Assembly: GCA_910577795.1 (NCBI GenBank)
Contig: CAJTNW010000020.1
Coordinates: 1-28,854 of the forward strand
Reading direction: 5' to 3'
Origin: an uncultured Christensenella sp.
Lineage (GTDB): Bacteria; Bacillota; Clostridia; Christensenellales; UBA3700
DNA length: 28,854 nucleotides
Shown in pieces: positions 8,320 through 16,775 of the stretch. Below the pieces are notes generated by a model that was not told the origin of the DNA, made no database searches, and was given only the letters and a program-made list of their open reading frames with translations. Positions within the stretch are counted from its first letter, which is position 1. Each line of letters starts with the position of its first letter. The translations under genes were made by a program, and so were the position numbers.

Positions 8320-9645
8320 TTAGCCAATAATTTTAGGCTTAATACCTTCAATTTCTTCAATATCATTAATCAGCATTTGTTTTAATTGTTTTTTAATTTC
8401 TTTATATTTTCTATTTTTTATAATATTTTTATGCTGAGATTTATCATTTTTATTATCATACATTAAATCTTCTTTATAAACCTTGCTTTTTGCTTGGGTT
8501 AAACCTAAAGAAAATGGTTTTTTAACACTATAAGTAAAATCTTCCGTTACAATTGCTCTTCCTAATTGAGATTCGCTTATTTGCAAAAAGATATGGTCTC
8601 TGCCTTTGTCCTCTTCTAACATTTTTAATATGCTTTGGCTGTGATAATCTTTAGGAATTCTACTTCCTGCAATATCAAGGATAGTGGCTGTAACATCAAG
8701 TAGACTTACAAATTTATCAAAATGTTTACCAATATATTTATTACATTCTTCAGATTTTTTAAGTCCACCACCTGTCATTATAAATGGGATATGTACACTT
8801 GCATCATGACAAGAACGTTTATATTCCATATTTCTAGTTTTAAAATGACAACCATGGTCAGATGTATAAATTATTATAGTATCATCCCATATACCTTTAT
8901 CTTTTATTGTTTTTACTAAATCTGCAAAGTTGCTATCTAGTCTTTTACAGCAAGCAAGGTAATGCGCATATTCTGCTTTATAATCACCTTTTAAACCTAC
9001 TAAATCCTCTGGATAAGGACAATTTTCAAATTGTTTGTCTTCACCTTCCACGCACTGGAAAGTATTTTTGCCATTTTGGTGATGTGGCTCTAATTGTGAT
9101 ACCATTAAAAAGAATGGTTTTTCATTTTTATATTGTTTTATGTAATCTATTGCAAAATTATTTATGCAGTCACTTCTTACACCTTTAAATTCAATTTTAT
9201 TATTATCATTATCAAACAAATAACCGCCATTTATATCTGATGTAAACTCTAAGCAGTCCGCAGCAAGCCAATAATCGTTATAGCCACCTCTTAAATTTTG
9301 TGGCACTGCTTTTGTTTGCAAATTGTTATGTGGCTTATTTCCACTAGTGTCTGATGCTAAGTGCCATTTACCAATATAAGAAGTATTGTACCCTTGCCTA
9401 TTCAAACATTTTGCAAGAGTATTTTCGTTATTTGCATCCATTGATATGCCATTTATATAGCAGTCATTTTCACTTGCATATAAGCCAGTTTGAATACAAG
9501 CCCTTGCTGGTCCGCAAACTGGTTGCATAGTTATGGTATTGTCAAAACATATACTTTCATCAAGTATATTGCATATATTTGGTGTAACATTTTCGTTTAT
9601 AGTATCAAAACGTTGTTGGTCACTAAAATACAAAATAATATTCAT
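8320..9645 (-). CDS. Cysteine-type sulfatase, cytoplasmic
   Basis: A 441-residue alkaline-phosphatase-superfamily sulfatase that hydrolyses sulfate esters. CGPARACIQTG near residue 45 fits the sulfatase signature C-x-P-x-R-xxx-TG; the Cys is converted to formylglycine by a radical-SAM maturase (anSME) in anaerobes. Other family marks are SDQQRFDT at the N-terminus (metal ligand), GKWHLA near 97, and YTSDHGCHF near 262. No signal peptide is present, so it acts inside the cell. First gene of the operon with beta-mannosidase, so a sulfated mannose-containing oligosaccharide is the inferred substrate. An AUGUAA mini-frame directly precedes the start. No maturase gene is in the window. Confidence 0.9.
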   Translation of the reverse strand: MNIILYFSDQQRFDTINENVTPNICNILDESICFDNTITMQPVCGPARACIQTGLYASENDCYINGISMDANNENTLAKCLNRQGYNTSYIGKWHLASDTSGNKPHNNLQTKAVPQNLRGGYNDYWLAADCLEFTSDINGGYLFDNDNNKIEFKGVRSDCINNFAIDYIKQYKNEKPFFLMVSQLEPHHQNGKNTFQCVEGEDKQFENCPYPEDLVGLKGDYKAEYAHYLACCKRLDSNFADLVKTIKDKGIWDDTIIIYTSDHGCHFKTRNMEYKRSCHDASVHIPFIMTGGGLKKSEECNKYIGKHFDKFVSLLDVTATILDIAGSRIPKDYHSQSILKMLEEDKGRDHIFLQISESQLGRAIVTEDFTYSVKKPFSLGLTQAKSKVYKEDLMYDNKNDKSQHKNIIKNRKYKEIKKQLKQMLINDIEEIEGIKPKIIG

Positions 9646-9670
9646 TTACATAATCCCCACTTTTTATAAT

Positions 9671-9680
9671 ATACGCGTAT
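9671..9680. promoter_or_regulatory. Candidate repressor operator, CG-centred palindrome
   Basis: ATACGCGTAT is a perfect 10-bp palindrome with two CpG steps in very AT-rich DNA. It lies about 12 bp downstream of the -10 box of the sulfatase-operon promoter, hence just after the expected transcription start, a usual place for a LacI-type repressor site. No regulator gene is adjacent. Confidence 0.35.
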
Positions 9681-9692
9681 TAATATACAATT

Positions 9693-9721
9693 ATTTTACT
9701 ATAATTTTATAATAAAGTCAA
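9693..9721 (-). promoter_or_regulatory. Promoter of the sulfatase/beta-mannosidase/kinase/manA operon
   Basis: On the minus strand TTGACT (9716-9721), a 17-nt spacer and TAAAAT (9693-9698). The start of transcription would be near 9686, about 40 nt before the sulfatase ATG. Confidence 0.6.
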
Positions 9722-9759
9722 TACCAAATTTTATTTTAATAACTTTAATAGGCTATATA

Positions 9760-9788
9760 TTGACATTTTTTATTATAAATGCTATTCT
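9760..9788 (+). promoter_or_regulatory. Promoter of the alpha/beta-hydrolase gene
   Basis: TTGACA (9760-9765), a 17-nt spacer and TATTCT (9783-9788), followed by an AAGGA ribosome site (9804-9808) and the ATG at 9821. It is back-to-back with the sulfatase-operon promoter, about 40 bp between the two -35 boxes. Confidence 0.65.
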
Positions 9789-9820
9789 AAAAATATAAAA
9801 TTTAAGGATAATTTTTTATT

Positions 9821-10786
9821 ATGAGTATTACTATATTATTGTTTAAATTAATAGATTATTTTGGATATATTCCACAAAACTCATATCATAACAAAAACGC
9901 AAAACTTCTTTTAAAAAATGAAGTCTATTGCGCTGCAGATAAAAATTATTCTACCTTTGATTTGTATTGTAACAAAAACTCACAAAATTTACTGCAACCT
10001 GTACTTATAAATTTGCATGGTGGAGGTTTTGTTGCAGGTGACAAAAAATACAGAAAATCTTTTTCGGAATATTGCACAAAATTTAATATAAAAGTGCTTA
10101 ACATAAACTATGGTTTAGCACCCAATAAAAGTTTAATTGAAATTTTAGACAATTTAACTTTTTTATTTGACTGGATAAAATCTAATAGTCAAAAATATGG
10201 TTTAGATAATCAAAAAATAATTTTATGTGGGGATTCTGCTGGTGCATATATTGCGGCTTGTATTTCAGCATTATGCATTAGTGAGGAGTATTCAAACGCA
10301 ATAAACCTATCAAAAATCGATACTAAAATAATAGGCAATATATTTTTTAGTGGTATATACTTTCCTACTGACTCATTAGATAAGCACATGGTACTTAATA
10401 TTAATCATTCACTTTGGGGATATTTGAGTGGAAAAAAATTTGTTGACACTGCAACTTGCCAAAAGCATAATCTATACAACAAAATAAATATTGGTGATTT
10501 TGTAACAAAAGATTTTCCTCCAACATTTGTAGCCTATTCAGTCACTGACATTTTTTGCAAAGGTAATGGCGAAAAATTGATAGAAAAATTAAAGGAAAAT
10601 AATATACCTTACTACTCTGTTTGTTCTGCTAATAATATGCACGACTGGCAGGAAAATATGTTTACAAAATCTGCAAAATTAACACTTAAACATTTTGATA
10701 AATTTATGACTGAACTTTTAGATAATAATTTATTCATCACCACTAATTGCAGTATTAATATAAAAAATGGAAAGATAATAAATTAA
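9821..10786 (+). CDS. Alpha/beta-hydrolase, hormone-sensitive-lipase-like esterase
   Basis: A 321-residue serine esterase candidate. LHGGGFVAGDKKYR near residue 65 provides the oxyanion-hole HGGG motif, and CGDSAGAYIAA near 137 the nucleophilic Ser in G-D-S-A-G. Asp in YSVTDIF near 241 and His in NNMHDWQEN near 269 complete the triad. No cleaved signal peptide is evident; the first residues are mildly hydrophobic. The substrate is unknown. Divergent from the sulfatase/beta-mannosidase operon, it could remove acyl groups from imported oligosaccharides, but this is only contextual. It ends before a convergent terminator shared with pckG. Confidence 0.85.
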   Translation: MSITILLFKLIDYFGYIPQNSYHNKNAKLLLKNEVYCAADKNYSTFDLYCNKNSQNLLQPVLINLHGGGFVAGDKKYRKSFSEYCTKFNIKVLNINYGLAPNKSLIEILDNLTFLFDWIKSNSQKYGLDNQKIILCGDSAGAYIAACISALCISEEYSNAINLSKIDTKIIGNIFFSGIYFPTDSLDKHMVLNINHSLWGYLSGKKFVDTATCQKHNLYNKINIGDFVTKDFPPTFVAYSVTDIFCKGNGEKLIEKLKENNIPYYSVCSANNMHDWQENMFTKSAKLTLKHFDKFMTELLDNNLFITTNCSINIKNGKIIN

Positions 10787-10820
10787 TTTAAAACATATAA
10801 TAAAAAATTTGCAACAATAA

Positions 10821-10842
10821 AAGGCTGTCCGCGGACAGCCTT
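10821..10842. terminator. Bidirectional terminator between esterase and pckG
   Basis: AAGGCTGTCC followed by GCGGACAGCCTT (10821-10842) is a perfect 22-bp palindrome, by far the most GC-rich hairpin in the area. It lies between two converging genes ending at 10786 (plus) and 10876 (minus). T-rich runs follow on both sides but are interrupted. Confidence 0.8.
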
Positions 10843-10875
10843 GAATTTGTTTTATATCATATTAAACTAATTTAA

Positions 10876-12642
10876 TTATTTAGTTCTTTTAATAAGTTCG
10901 TCGCACTCTTTAGCAAGTTCTTTTGGAAGTTTATCGCCAAATTTAGTGTAGAACTCTTTAATACCTTCAGCCTCTTTAGCCCAAGCACTATTATCAACTT
11001 CTAGGATAGACTCTAAAGTTTCTTTCGAGCAGTCACAACCCTCTAAGTTAATATCATCAGCAAATGGAACATAACCGATAGCAGTCTCTTTAGCATCAAC
11101 AGTGCCTTCAATTCTCTTAACCATCCAGTCAAGAACACGCATGTTGTCACCAAAACCAGGCCATACAAAGTTACCATTTTCATCTTGACGGAACCAGTTA
11201 ACATTGAAGAATTTAGGTTGTTTATCACTAGGAATTTTGCTACCCATTTCTATCCAGTGACCAAAGTAATCACCCATGTGGTATCCGCAGAATGGAAGCA
11301 TAGCCATTGGGTCTCTTCTTAATACACCAGTTGCACCAGTAGCAGCAGCAGTTGTTTCAGAAGACATAATTGAACCAACAAATACACCGTGATTCCAGTC
11401 TCTTGCTTGGTATACAAGTGGAGTAGTTTTAGCACGACGTCCACCAAAGATAAATGCACTCATAGGAACACCAGTCGTAGACTCAAATTCAGAACTGATG
11501 CATGGGCAGTTTATTGCAGGAGCAGTGAAACGGCTGTTTGGTTGAGCACCTTTAACATCTGAAGTTTTACCATTCCAGTCATTACCCTTCCAGTCAACAG
11601 CATTTTCAGGAGGATTTTTATCCATACCTTCCCACCAAACAGTGTTGTTATCTTTATTAAGAACAACGTTTGTGAAGATAGTGTTTTTCTTAGTTGCTTG
11701 CAAAGCATTTGGATTTGATTTCATAGAAGTACCAGGAGCAACACCAAAGAAACCATTTTCTGGGTTGATAGCATAAAGTCTGCCATCTTTACCTGGTTTA
11801 ATCCATGCAATATCATCACCTACGCACCATACTTTGTAACCTGCTTTCTTATAACCTTCTGGAGGGATAAGCATTGCAAGGTTAGTTTTACCACAAGCGC
11901 TTGGGAAAGCAGCACCCATATAGTAAATTTTGCCATCTGGCTTTTCAATACCAAGAATAAGCATGTGCTCTGCCATCCAACCTTCGTTACGTCCTTGGAA
12001 AGAAGCAATACGAAGAGCAAAACATTTTTTACCTAAAAGTACGTTACCACCATAACCACTATTTACAGAGATAATTGTGTTATCTTCTGGGAAGTGGCAG
12101 ATATATCTATCATTTTCATCAATATTGCATTTTGCATGAGTACCACGTACAAAATCATTGCTGTCACCTAGTGCATCTAGTACATTTTGACCAACTCTTG
12201 TCATAATCTTCATATTTAATACAACATAAATAGAGTCAGTAATTTCAATACCAATTTTAGCAAGAGGAGAACCTACTGGACCCATTGAGAAAGGAATTAC
12301 ATACATAGTTCTGCCTTTGTAAGCATCTTTTAAAATACTATTCAATTTCTCATAAGCCTCTGTTGGATTCCACCAATTGTTTGTAGGACCTGCATTAACT
12401 TGCTCTTTACTGCAAATAAAAGTTCTACCCTCAACACGAGCAACGTCGTTTACAGCAGTGCGGTGCAAATAGCAACCTGGCAATAACTCATCATTAAGTT
12501 TAATCAACTCACCTGTAGCCAAAGCCTCTTCAGTTAGTTTGTTGTAAAGTTTTTCGCTTCCGTCAATCCAAACAACATTATCAGGATTGCAAAGTTTTTG
12601 AACTGATTCAACATACTCTAAAACTTTTTTGTTCTTAGTCAT
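10876..12642 (-). CDS. pckG: Phosphoenolpyruvate carboxykinase (GTP)
   Basis: Interconverts oxaloacetate + GTP and phosphoenolpyruvate + CO2 + GDP. In anaerobic fermenters it often runs toward oxaloacetate; it also supplies PEP, a precursor of the neighbouring shikimate operon. The 588-residue length fits the GTP family. Visible are RTMYVIPFSMGPVGSPLAK near residue 135, the P-loop AAFPSACGKTNLAM near 275 with the family-typical Cys, VGDDIAWIK near 305, and FIFGGRRAKTTPLV near 400. The start is the ATG at 12642 after AAAGGAG. A frame six codons longer would begin at a TTG overlapping that site and is rejected. It has its own promoter (12716-12744) and a strong terminator. Confidence 0.95.
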   Translation of the reverse strand: MTKNKKVLEYVESVQKLCNPDNVVWIDGSEKLYNKLTEEALATGELIKLNDELLPGCYLHRTAVNDVARVEGRTFICSKEQVNAGPTNNWWNPTEAYEKLNSILKDAYKGRTMYVIPFSMGPVGSPLAKIGIEITDSIYVVLNMKIMTRVGQNVLDALGDSNDFVRGTHAKCNIDENDRYICHFPEDNTIISVNSGYGGNVLLGKKCFALRIASFQGRNEGWMAEHMLILGIEKPDGKIYYMGAAFPSACGKTNLAMLIPPEGYKKAGYKVWCVGDDIAWIKPGKDGRLYAINPENGFFGVAPGTSMKSNPNALQATKKNTIFTNVVLNKDNNTVWWEGMDKNPPENAVDWKGNDWNGKTSDVKGAQPNSRFTAPAINCPCISSEFESTTGVPMSAFIFGGRRAKTTPLVYQARDWNHGVFVGSIMSSETTAAATGATGVLRRDPMAMLPFCGYHMGDYFGHWIEMGSKIPSDKQPKFFNVNWFRQDENGNFVWPGFGDNMRVLDWMVKRIEGTVDAKETAIGYVPFADDINLEGCDCSKETLESILEVDNSAWAKEAEGIKEFYTKFGDKLPKELAKECDELIKRTK

Positions 12643-12715
12643 ATTTATACTCCTTTTCAAAAATGTATATTATTAACAAATTTTATAGCAGAAATTCCCA
12701 TTTCCACCAGTTATC

Positions 12716-12744
12716 ATTATAACAAAATTTTTTATGTATTGCAA
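12716..12744 (-). promoter_or_regulatory. Promoter of pckG
   Basis: On the minus strand TTGCAA (12739-12744), a 17-nt spacer and TATAAT (12716-12721). The leader to the ATG at 12642 is about 68 nt. No clear terminator separates it from the chorismate mutase stop at 12778, so read-through from the aro operon is possible. Confidence 0.6.
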
Positions 12745-12777
12745 GAACTTTTTTAAATTTTTACAAAATTTCTGCAA

Positions 12778-13035
12778 TTATTTTTCGCTTTGCTTATTTT
12801 TGCTATAATCCATGATAAATTTATACAAATCGCAAATTTCTTTTTCATAGCCTGCAGCATATTTTTTTACATTTTCATAAACCAAATCCTCTCTGCCACT
12901 ATCCAAAACTGCAATATTGTTATTTTTTTTATACTCTCCTATACTACGCACTACATCTAACCTTTGTGCATAACATTCTGCTATTATTTTATCAAGGCTA
13001 TCTATTTTGCACCTTAAATCATCTAGTTCACTCAT
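12778..13035 (-). CDS. Chorismate mutase, AroQ class, monofunctional
   Basis: Converts chorismate to prephenate, the branch toward phenylalanine and tyrosine. The 85-residue product is one all-helical CM type II domain: MSELDDLRCKIDSLDKIIAE, then AQRLDVVRSIGEYKK (active-site Arg and Lys), then SGREDLVYENVKKYA. Typical AroQ-class length; no fused prephenate dehydratase or DAHP synthase. Its ATG overlaps the aroC stop by 8 nt (ATGAGTGA), and GGAGAG lies upstream inside aroC, so translation is probably coupled. It is the last gene of the aro operon. Confidence 0.88.
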   Translation of the reverse strand: MSELDDLRCKIDSLDKIIAECYAQRLDVVRSIGEYKKNNNIAVLDSGREDLVYENVKKYAAGYEKEICDLYKFIMDYSKNKQSEK

Positions 13036-14101
13036 AAATTTTACTCTCCATAATCAAATCCAATATTGCAATTGCAGTCATACATTCAATACAAGGTACA
13101 GCACGTGCAACCACGCAAGGGTCATGTCTTCCTACAATTTTTATTTGAGTATCCTCTTTTTTCTTAAAATCTATAGTATTTTGAGGGCGACTAATACTTG
13201 GTGTTGGTTTTACTTTTACAGTAAATATTACAGGCATACCATTAGTAATACCTCCATTTACACCTCCATCATGATTAGTAATAGTAACCACTTTATCTCC
13301 ATTCATTTTATAATTATCATTATAAATAGAGCCTCTAAGTTCGCAGTCCACACCAAATTCTATACCTTTTATTGCTGGTATTCCAAAAATTGCTTTTGAT
13401 ATTATATTTTCCACACCATCAAATATAGGCGAACCAACACCTGCTTTTATACCAGTAACAGCACACTCAACTCTTCCGCCAATACTATCAAGACTTTCTC
13501 TAGCGGTCAAAATTTCTTCACGCATTTTATCATCGTTTGCTATTGCTTGTATTTGTTTTTCTTTTAGTATATTAAAAGTTTGTGCATCTAGCCTATCACC
13601 AAAGTGTTCACCTTTTACATTTCCAATTTCCAAAATATTAGCACAAATATCTATGCCCTTATTTTTTAGTATAGACAAACATAAACTACCTGCCATAACC
13701 ATAGGAGTAGTAAGTCTGCCAGAAAAATGTCCACCACCTCTAATATCGTTAAAGCCTTTATATCTTACAAATCCACTGTAGTCTGCATGTGACGGTCTTG
13801 CAACTGTAGCAATATTAGAATAATCTTTGCTTATTTGTCCGCTATTATAAATCACCATAGTAAGAGGTGTACCAGTAGTATAACCATTATACACACCACT
13901 TAAAAATTTAACCTCATCATTTTCAACTCTTGCAGTCATTGTTTTGTCTTTGCCAGTTGCACGTTTTTTTAGATATTGATTAATAATATCAGTATTAACA
14001 TACTCACCACTTGCTAGTCCGTTAATCACAACACCAACTGCCTCACCATGAGATTCACCAAAAATACTAATTTCTAAATTTTTACCTAATGTTGATGACA
14101 T
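13028..14101 (-). CDS. aroC: Chorismate synthase
   Basis: Last step to chorismate: removes phosphate from EPSP using reduced FMN as cofactor. The 357-residue length is normal. It starts MSSTLGKNLEISIFGESHGE, the conserved N-terminal signature, and contains RPSHADYSGFVRYKGFNDIRGGGHFSGRLT near residue 105 (three signature pieces) and the C-terminal GRHDPCVVARAVPCIE near 322. An excellent ribosome site, GGGAGGTGA, is embedded in the end of the aroBA reading frame, with a 20-nt gene overlap. Confidence 0.96.
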   Translation of the reverse strand: MSSTLGKNLEISIFGESHGEAVGVVINGLASGEYVNTDIINQYLKKRATGKDKTMTARVENDEVKFLSGVYNGYTTGTPLTMVIYNSGQISKDYSNIATVARPSHADYSGFVRYKGFNDIRGGGHFSGRLTTPMVMAGSLCLSILKNKGIDICANILEIGNVKGEHFGDRLDAQTFNILKEKQIQAIANDDKMREEILTARESLDSIGGRVECAVTGIKAGVGSPIFDGVENIISKAIFGIPAIKGIEFGVDCELRGSIYNDNYKMNGDKVVTITNHDGGVNGGITNGMPVIFTVKVKPTPSISRPQNTIDFKKKEDTQIKIVGRHDPCVVARAVPCIECMTAIAILDLIMESKIYE

Positions 14102-16337
14102 TTATATCACCTCCCAATAAGATATAGTCTTCCCAAAAATTAGGATAACTTTTTTTTACAACATGTGCATCTTTAATTGTAACTTTTAAATCAGCATAAG
14201 ATGCCATAATTGCTTCCATCATAGCCATTCTATGGTCACCATAACTATCGACTACTATATCGCCTTTTATTTTGCCACCTTCTATTACTAAATCGTCCTT
14301 ATCAATTGCGGCTTTAATACCAAACTTGTTTAAAACCTCAGCAGTAGCAGAAAGCCTGTCACACTCTTTCACTCTTAATCTTGCACAATTTTTCAGTCTG
14401 GAAACACCTTTCAAATTTGCAAATAACACTCCAAAAATCGGTGCTAAATCAGGTATATTTTCCATATCCATATCAAAAGCAACACCATGCCCTGCTTTTT
14501 CTATAACCTCTAAAATTATTTTATCTTTTTGTTTAGAGTTATCATCAACTATAGGCAAATGCACACCAGCAACTTCCCAAAATGCAATATTACTATAGTC
14601 AATTTCTGGAGTAAATTCACAATTTACACTTACAGATTTGTTTGGTATAACTTCAAAGCCACCTTCTAACTTATTTACAATACCGCCAAATTGTTTAATA
14701 ACTTCAATAGTCATATCCACATAACCAGTAGATACCAAATCACTTTTTAAGTGTATAGTCATTTGTTTATTTGCTGCTATTGCCCCCATCATAATTCCAC
14801 TTACAAATTGTGATGACATACTACCATCAATATAAATTTCGCATTTATCAAACTTACCATTTATATTAAGTGGCAAACCTATAGTTTTATCAAAAGTTAC
14901 TTGACTTTCCATAGCGGATATAATTTCCGTATAACCTCTCTCGCCAAGTCTTTTGCTTCCTTTAAACTCAGTTTTTATGCCTAGCATACTACAAATAGGT
15001 ATAAAAAATCTAAATGTACTGCCACATTCTTTGCAGTCAATTACAACATCATTTTTTAATGAAAACCCTTCAAAAATCGCACTATTATTTACAATTTCAA
15101 ATTTTGCACCTATGCTTTTAAGGGCATCAAGTGTTGCTATAATATCACTACTAAATATTAAATTGTTAATCTTAACTGGTCTATCACAAAAAACAGCCAT
15201 TATCAAAAGTCTATGCAAATGCGACTTAGATGGTGGAGGAATTATTTCCCCTTTTAGTCTTTTAGGTGTAATAGTTATATCAAATTTACCAGCCTTTACA
15301 CTCTCTGTTAAATTTATAGGGTTACCAATTTTAACATTTTCTAATCTGCAGTCACCTATTGCAAATGGTCTTGCAATGGTAAGATAATCACCATGTCTTT
15401 TTTTATCATTACCTGCCATCTTCCATAATTCATCTGCAGATAATTTATATGTTAATGGCATATTGTATTTTGCAGCAACTTCTCTTACATTTTTCAAAAT
15501 GTCTTCAATTTCTGTGCTACCAGCAAATTTTTGGGCAATATAATTTAATCCTATCAATACTGCTTTACCATGTGCTAAAGTAAAATTACTATCTTTTTCA
15601 ATTACATGTCCCAAGGTATGCCCTAAATTTAAAAGTTGCCTTTTACCTTTATCAAATACGTCACCGCTTACATATTCGTCTTTTATTTTAACGCATATTT
15701 CTATAATATCTTCCAAATTGTTTTTTAAATCACCTTTTAGTAATTTAAAAAGACCTCGTCCTTCCAAAACTCCATACTTTGCAATTTCACCAATTCCGTC
15801 AGCAATTAAATTGTCATTTAATGTATTTAAAGTGTTTGTATCGCAAATAACAACTTTTGGTTGATAAAAAGAACCAACTTGATTTTTACCAGCCTTAATA
15901 TTTACTGCGGTTTTGCCACCAACAGAAGAGTCTACCATACTAAGCAAAGTGGTTGGAATATTTATAAAATCAACACCTCTTAAATAACTGCTTGCAGCAT
16001 ATCCTACCATATCCCCGCAAACACCGCCACCAAGAGCAATAATCAAATCTGTTCTTGTAATTTGTACCTCTGCAAGAAAATCATAAATCTTAGATAACTC
16101 TGTTATGTTTTTACTGCTCTCCCCATTTTTAAAAGCATAAGTAAAAATTTGATTAGAAAAACCATCAAAACTTTTAACCACTCTATCAAGATATAATTTT
16201 TGCACAGCATCATCAGTTATAATAGCAATTTTATCATAACTTTTTATTTGGTTTACTAAATAACCTGCCTTATTTAATAAACCTTTTTCTATTAAAACAT
16301 TGTAAGTAGGATTTGTGTTAATTTTTATAACTTTCAT
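14082..16337 (-). CDS. aroB-aroA: Fused 3-dehydroquinate synthase / EPSP synthase
   Basis: One uninterrupted 751-codon frame joins two shikimate enzymes. Residues 1 to about 340 are AroB (DAHP to 3-dehydroquinate; NAD and a divalent metal): LGGGVCGDMVGYAASSYLRG near 102, PTTLLSMVDSSVGGKTAVN near 128, LGHTLGHVIE near 238. From about 353 to the end it is AroA (shikimate 3-phosphate + PEP to EPSP): PPSKSHLHRLLIM, CGSTFRFF near 434, and GDHRMAMMEAIMAS near 708. Both active sites look intact. Usually these are separate genes in bacteria. There is no clear Shine-Dalgarno before the ATG, only 15 nt after the aroQ stop, so reinitiation from aroQ is likely. Confidence 0.93.
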   Translation of the reverse strand: MKVIKINTNPTYNVLIEKGLLNKAGYLVNQIKSYDKIAIITDDAVQKLYLDRVVKSFDGFSNQIFTYAFKNGESSKNITELSKIYDFLAEVQITRTDLIIALGGGVCGDMVGYAASSYLRGVDFINIPTTLLSMVDSSVGGKTAVNIKAGKNQVGSFYQPKVVICDTNTLNTLNDNLIADGIGEIAKYGVLEGRGLFKLLKGDLKNNLEDIIEICVKIKDEYVSGDVFDKGKRQLLNLGHTLGHVIEKDSNFTLAHGKAVLIGLNYIAQKFAGSTEIEDILKNVREVAAKYNMPLTYKLSADELWKMAGNDKKRHGDYLTIARPFAIGDCRLENVKIGNPINLTESVKAGKFDITITPKRLKGEIIPPPSKSHLHRLLIMAVFCDRPVKINNLIFSSDIIATLDALKSIGAKFEIVNNSAIFEGFSLKNDVVIDCKECGSTFRFFIPICSMLGIKTEFKGSKRLGERGYTEIISAMESQVTFDKTIGLPLNINGKFDKCEIYIDGSMSSQFVSGIMMGAIAANKQMTIHLKSDLVSTGYVDMTIEVIKQFGGIVNKLEGGFEVIPNKSVSVNCEFTPEIDYSNIAFWEVAGVHLPIVDDNSKQKDKIILEVIEKAGHGVAFDMDMENIPDLAPIFGVLFANLKGVSRLKNCARLRVKECDRLSATAEVLNKFGIKAAIDKDDLVIEGGKIKGDIVVDSYGDHRMAMMEAIMASYADLKVTIKDAHVVKKSYPNFWEDYILLGGDINVINIR

Positions 16338-16352
16338 AATTTAACCATTAAT

Positions 16353-16775
16353 TTATTTATTCAATAAGGCATACAAAGCAAGTTTATATGAATTTTCACC
16401 AAAACCAGCAATTACACCTTTGCACACTGCAGATATAACTGAAGTATGTCTAAATTCTTCCCTTTTATGCACATTGCTTAAATGCACCTCTACACAAGGA
16501 GTATCTATACTACTAATAGCATCACGTACTGCAATAGAATAATGTGTATATGCTCCAGCATTTAAAATAATTCCATCAAACTGTCTGCCTTTATGAATAA
16601 ACTCTACTATTTCACCCTCAATATTGCTTTGGACAAACTCAATTTCCGCACCAAGATTTTTTGCTACCTTAGATAAATCTGCATTTATATCATCAAGAGT
16701 TCTGCCCCCATAAATCTGTGGCTCTCTTACACCAAGCATATCTAAATTAACGCCATTAATAACTAAAATTTTCAT
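16353..16775 (-). CDS. aroQ: 3-dehydroquinate dehydratase, type II
   Basis: Dehydrates 3-dehydroquinate to 3-dehydroshikimate; the type II enzyme is a dodecamer of about 140-150 residues, matching the 140 seen. Signature: MKILVINGVNLDMLGVREPQ, where the usual P of NGPNL is V, then YGGRTLDDI with the catalytic Tyr. Also ILNAGAYTHYSIAVRDAI near 70, EVHLSNVHKREEFRHTS near 97 (catalytic His), and GVIAGFG. Its ATG overlaps the aroK stop (ATGA), and GAAGGAG lies inside aroK. Confidence 0.94.
   Translation of the reverse strand: MKILVINGVNLDMLGVREPQIYGGRTLDDINADLSKVAKNLGAEIEFVQSNIEGEIVEFIHKGRQFDGIILNAGAYTHYSIAVRDAISSIDTPCVEVHLSNVHKREEFRHTSVISAVCKGVIAGFGENSYKLALYALLNK

Noticed and set aside
12643..12660. 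Longer start for pckG at a TTG at 12660
   Set aside because: The extra codons cover the AAAGGAG ribosome site of the ATG at 12642, so they cannot be translated sensibly. The same logic moved the starts of manA and GH2; queA and ruvA were moved on family and ribosome-site evidence.
12688..12775. 9-bp inverted repeat (GCAGAAATT at 12688-12696, AATTTCTGC at 12767-12775) flanking the pckG promoter, reminiscent of a second inverton
   Set aside because: Arms are short and AT-rich, the promoter already points into the housekeeping gene pckG, and phase variation of it makes little sense; chance is likely.
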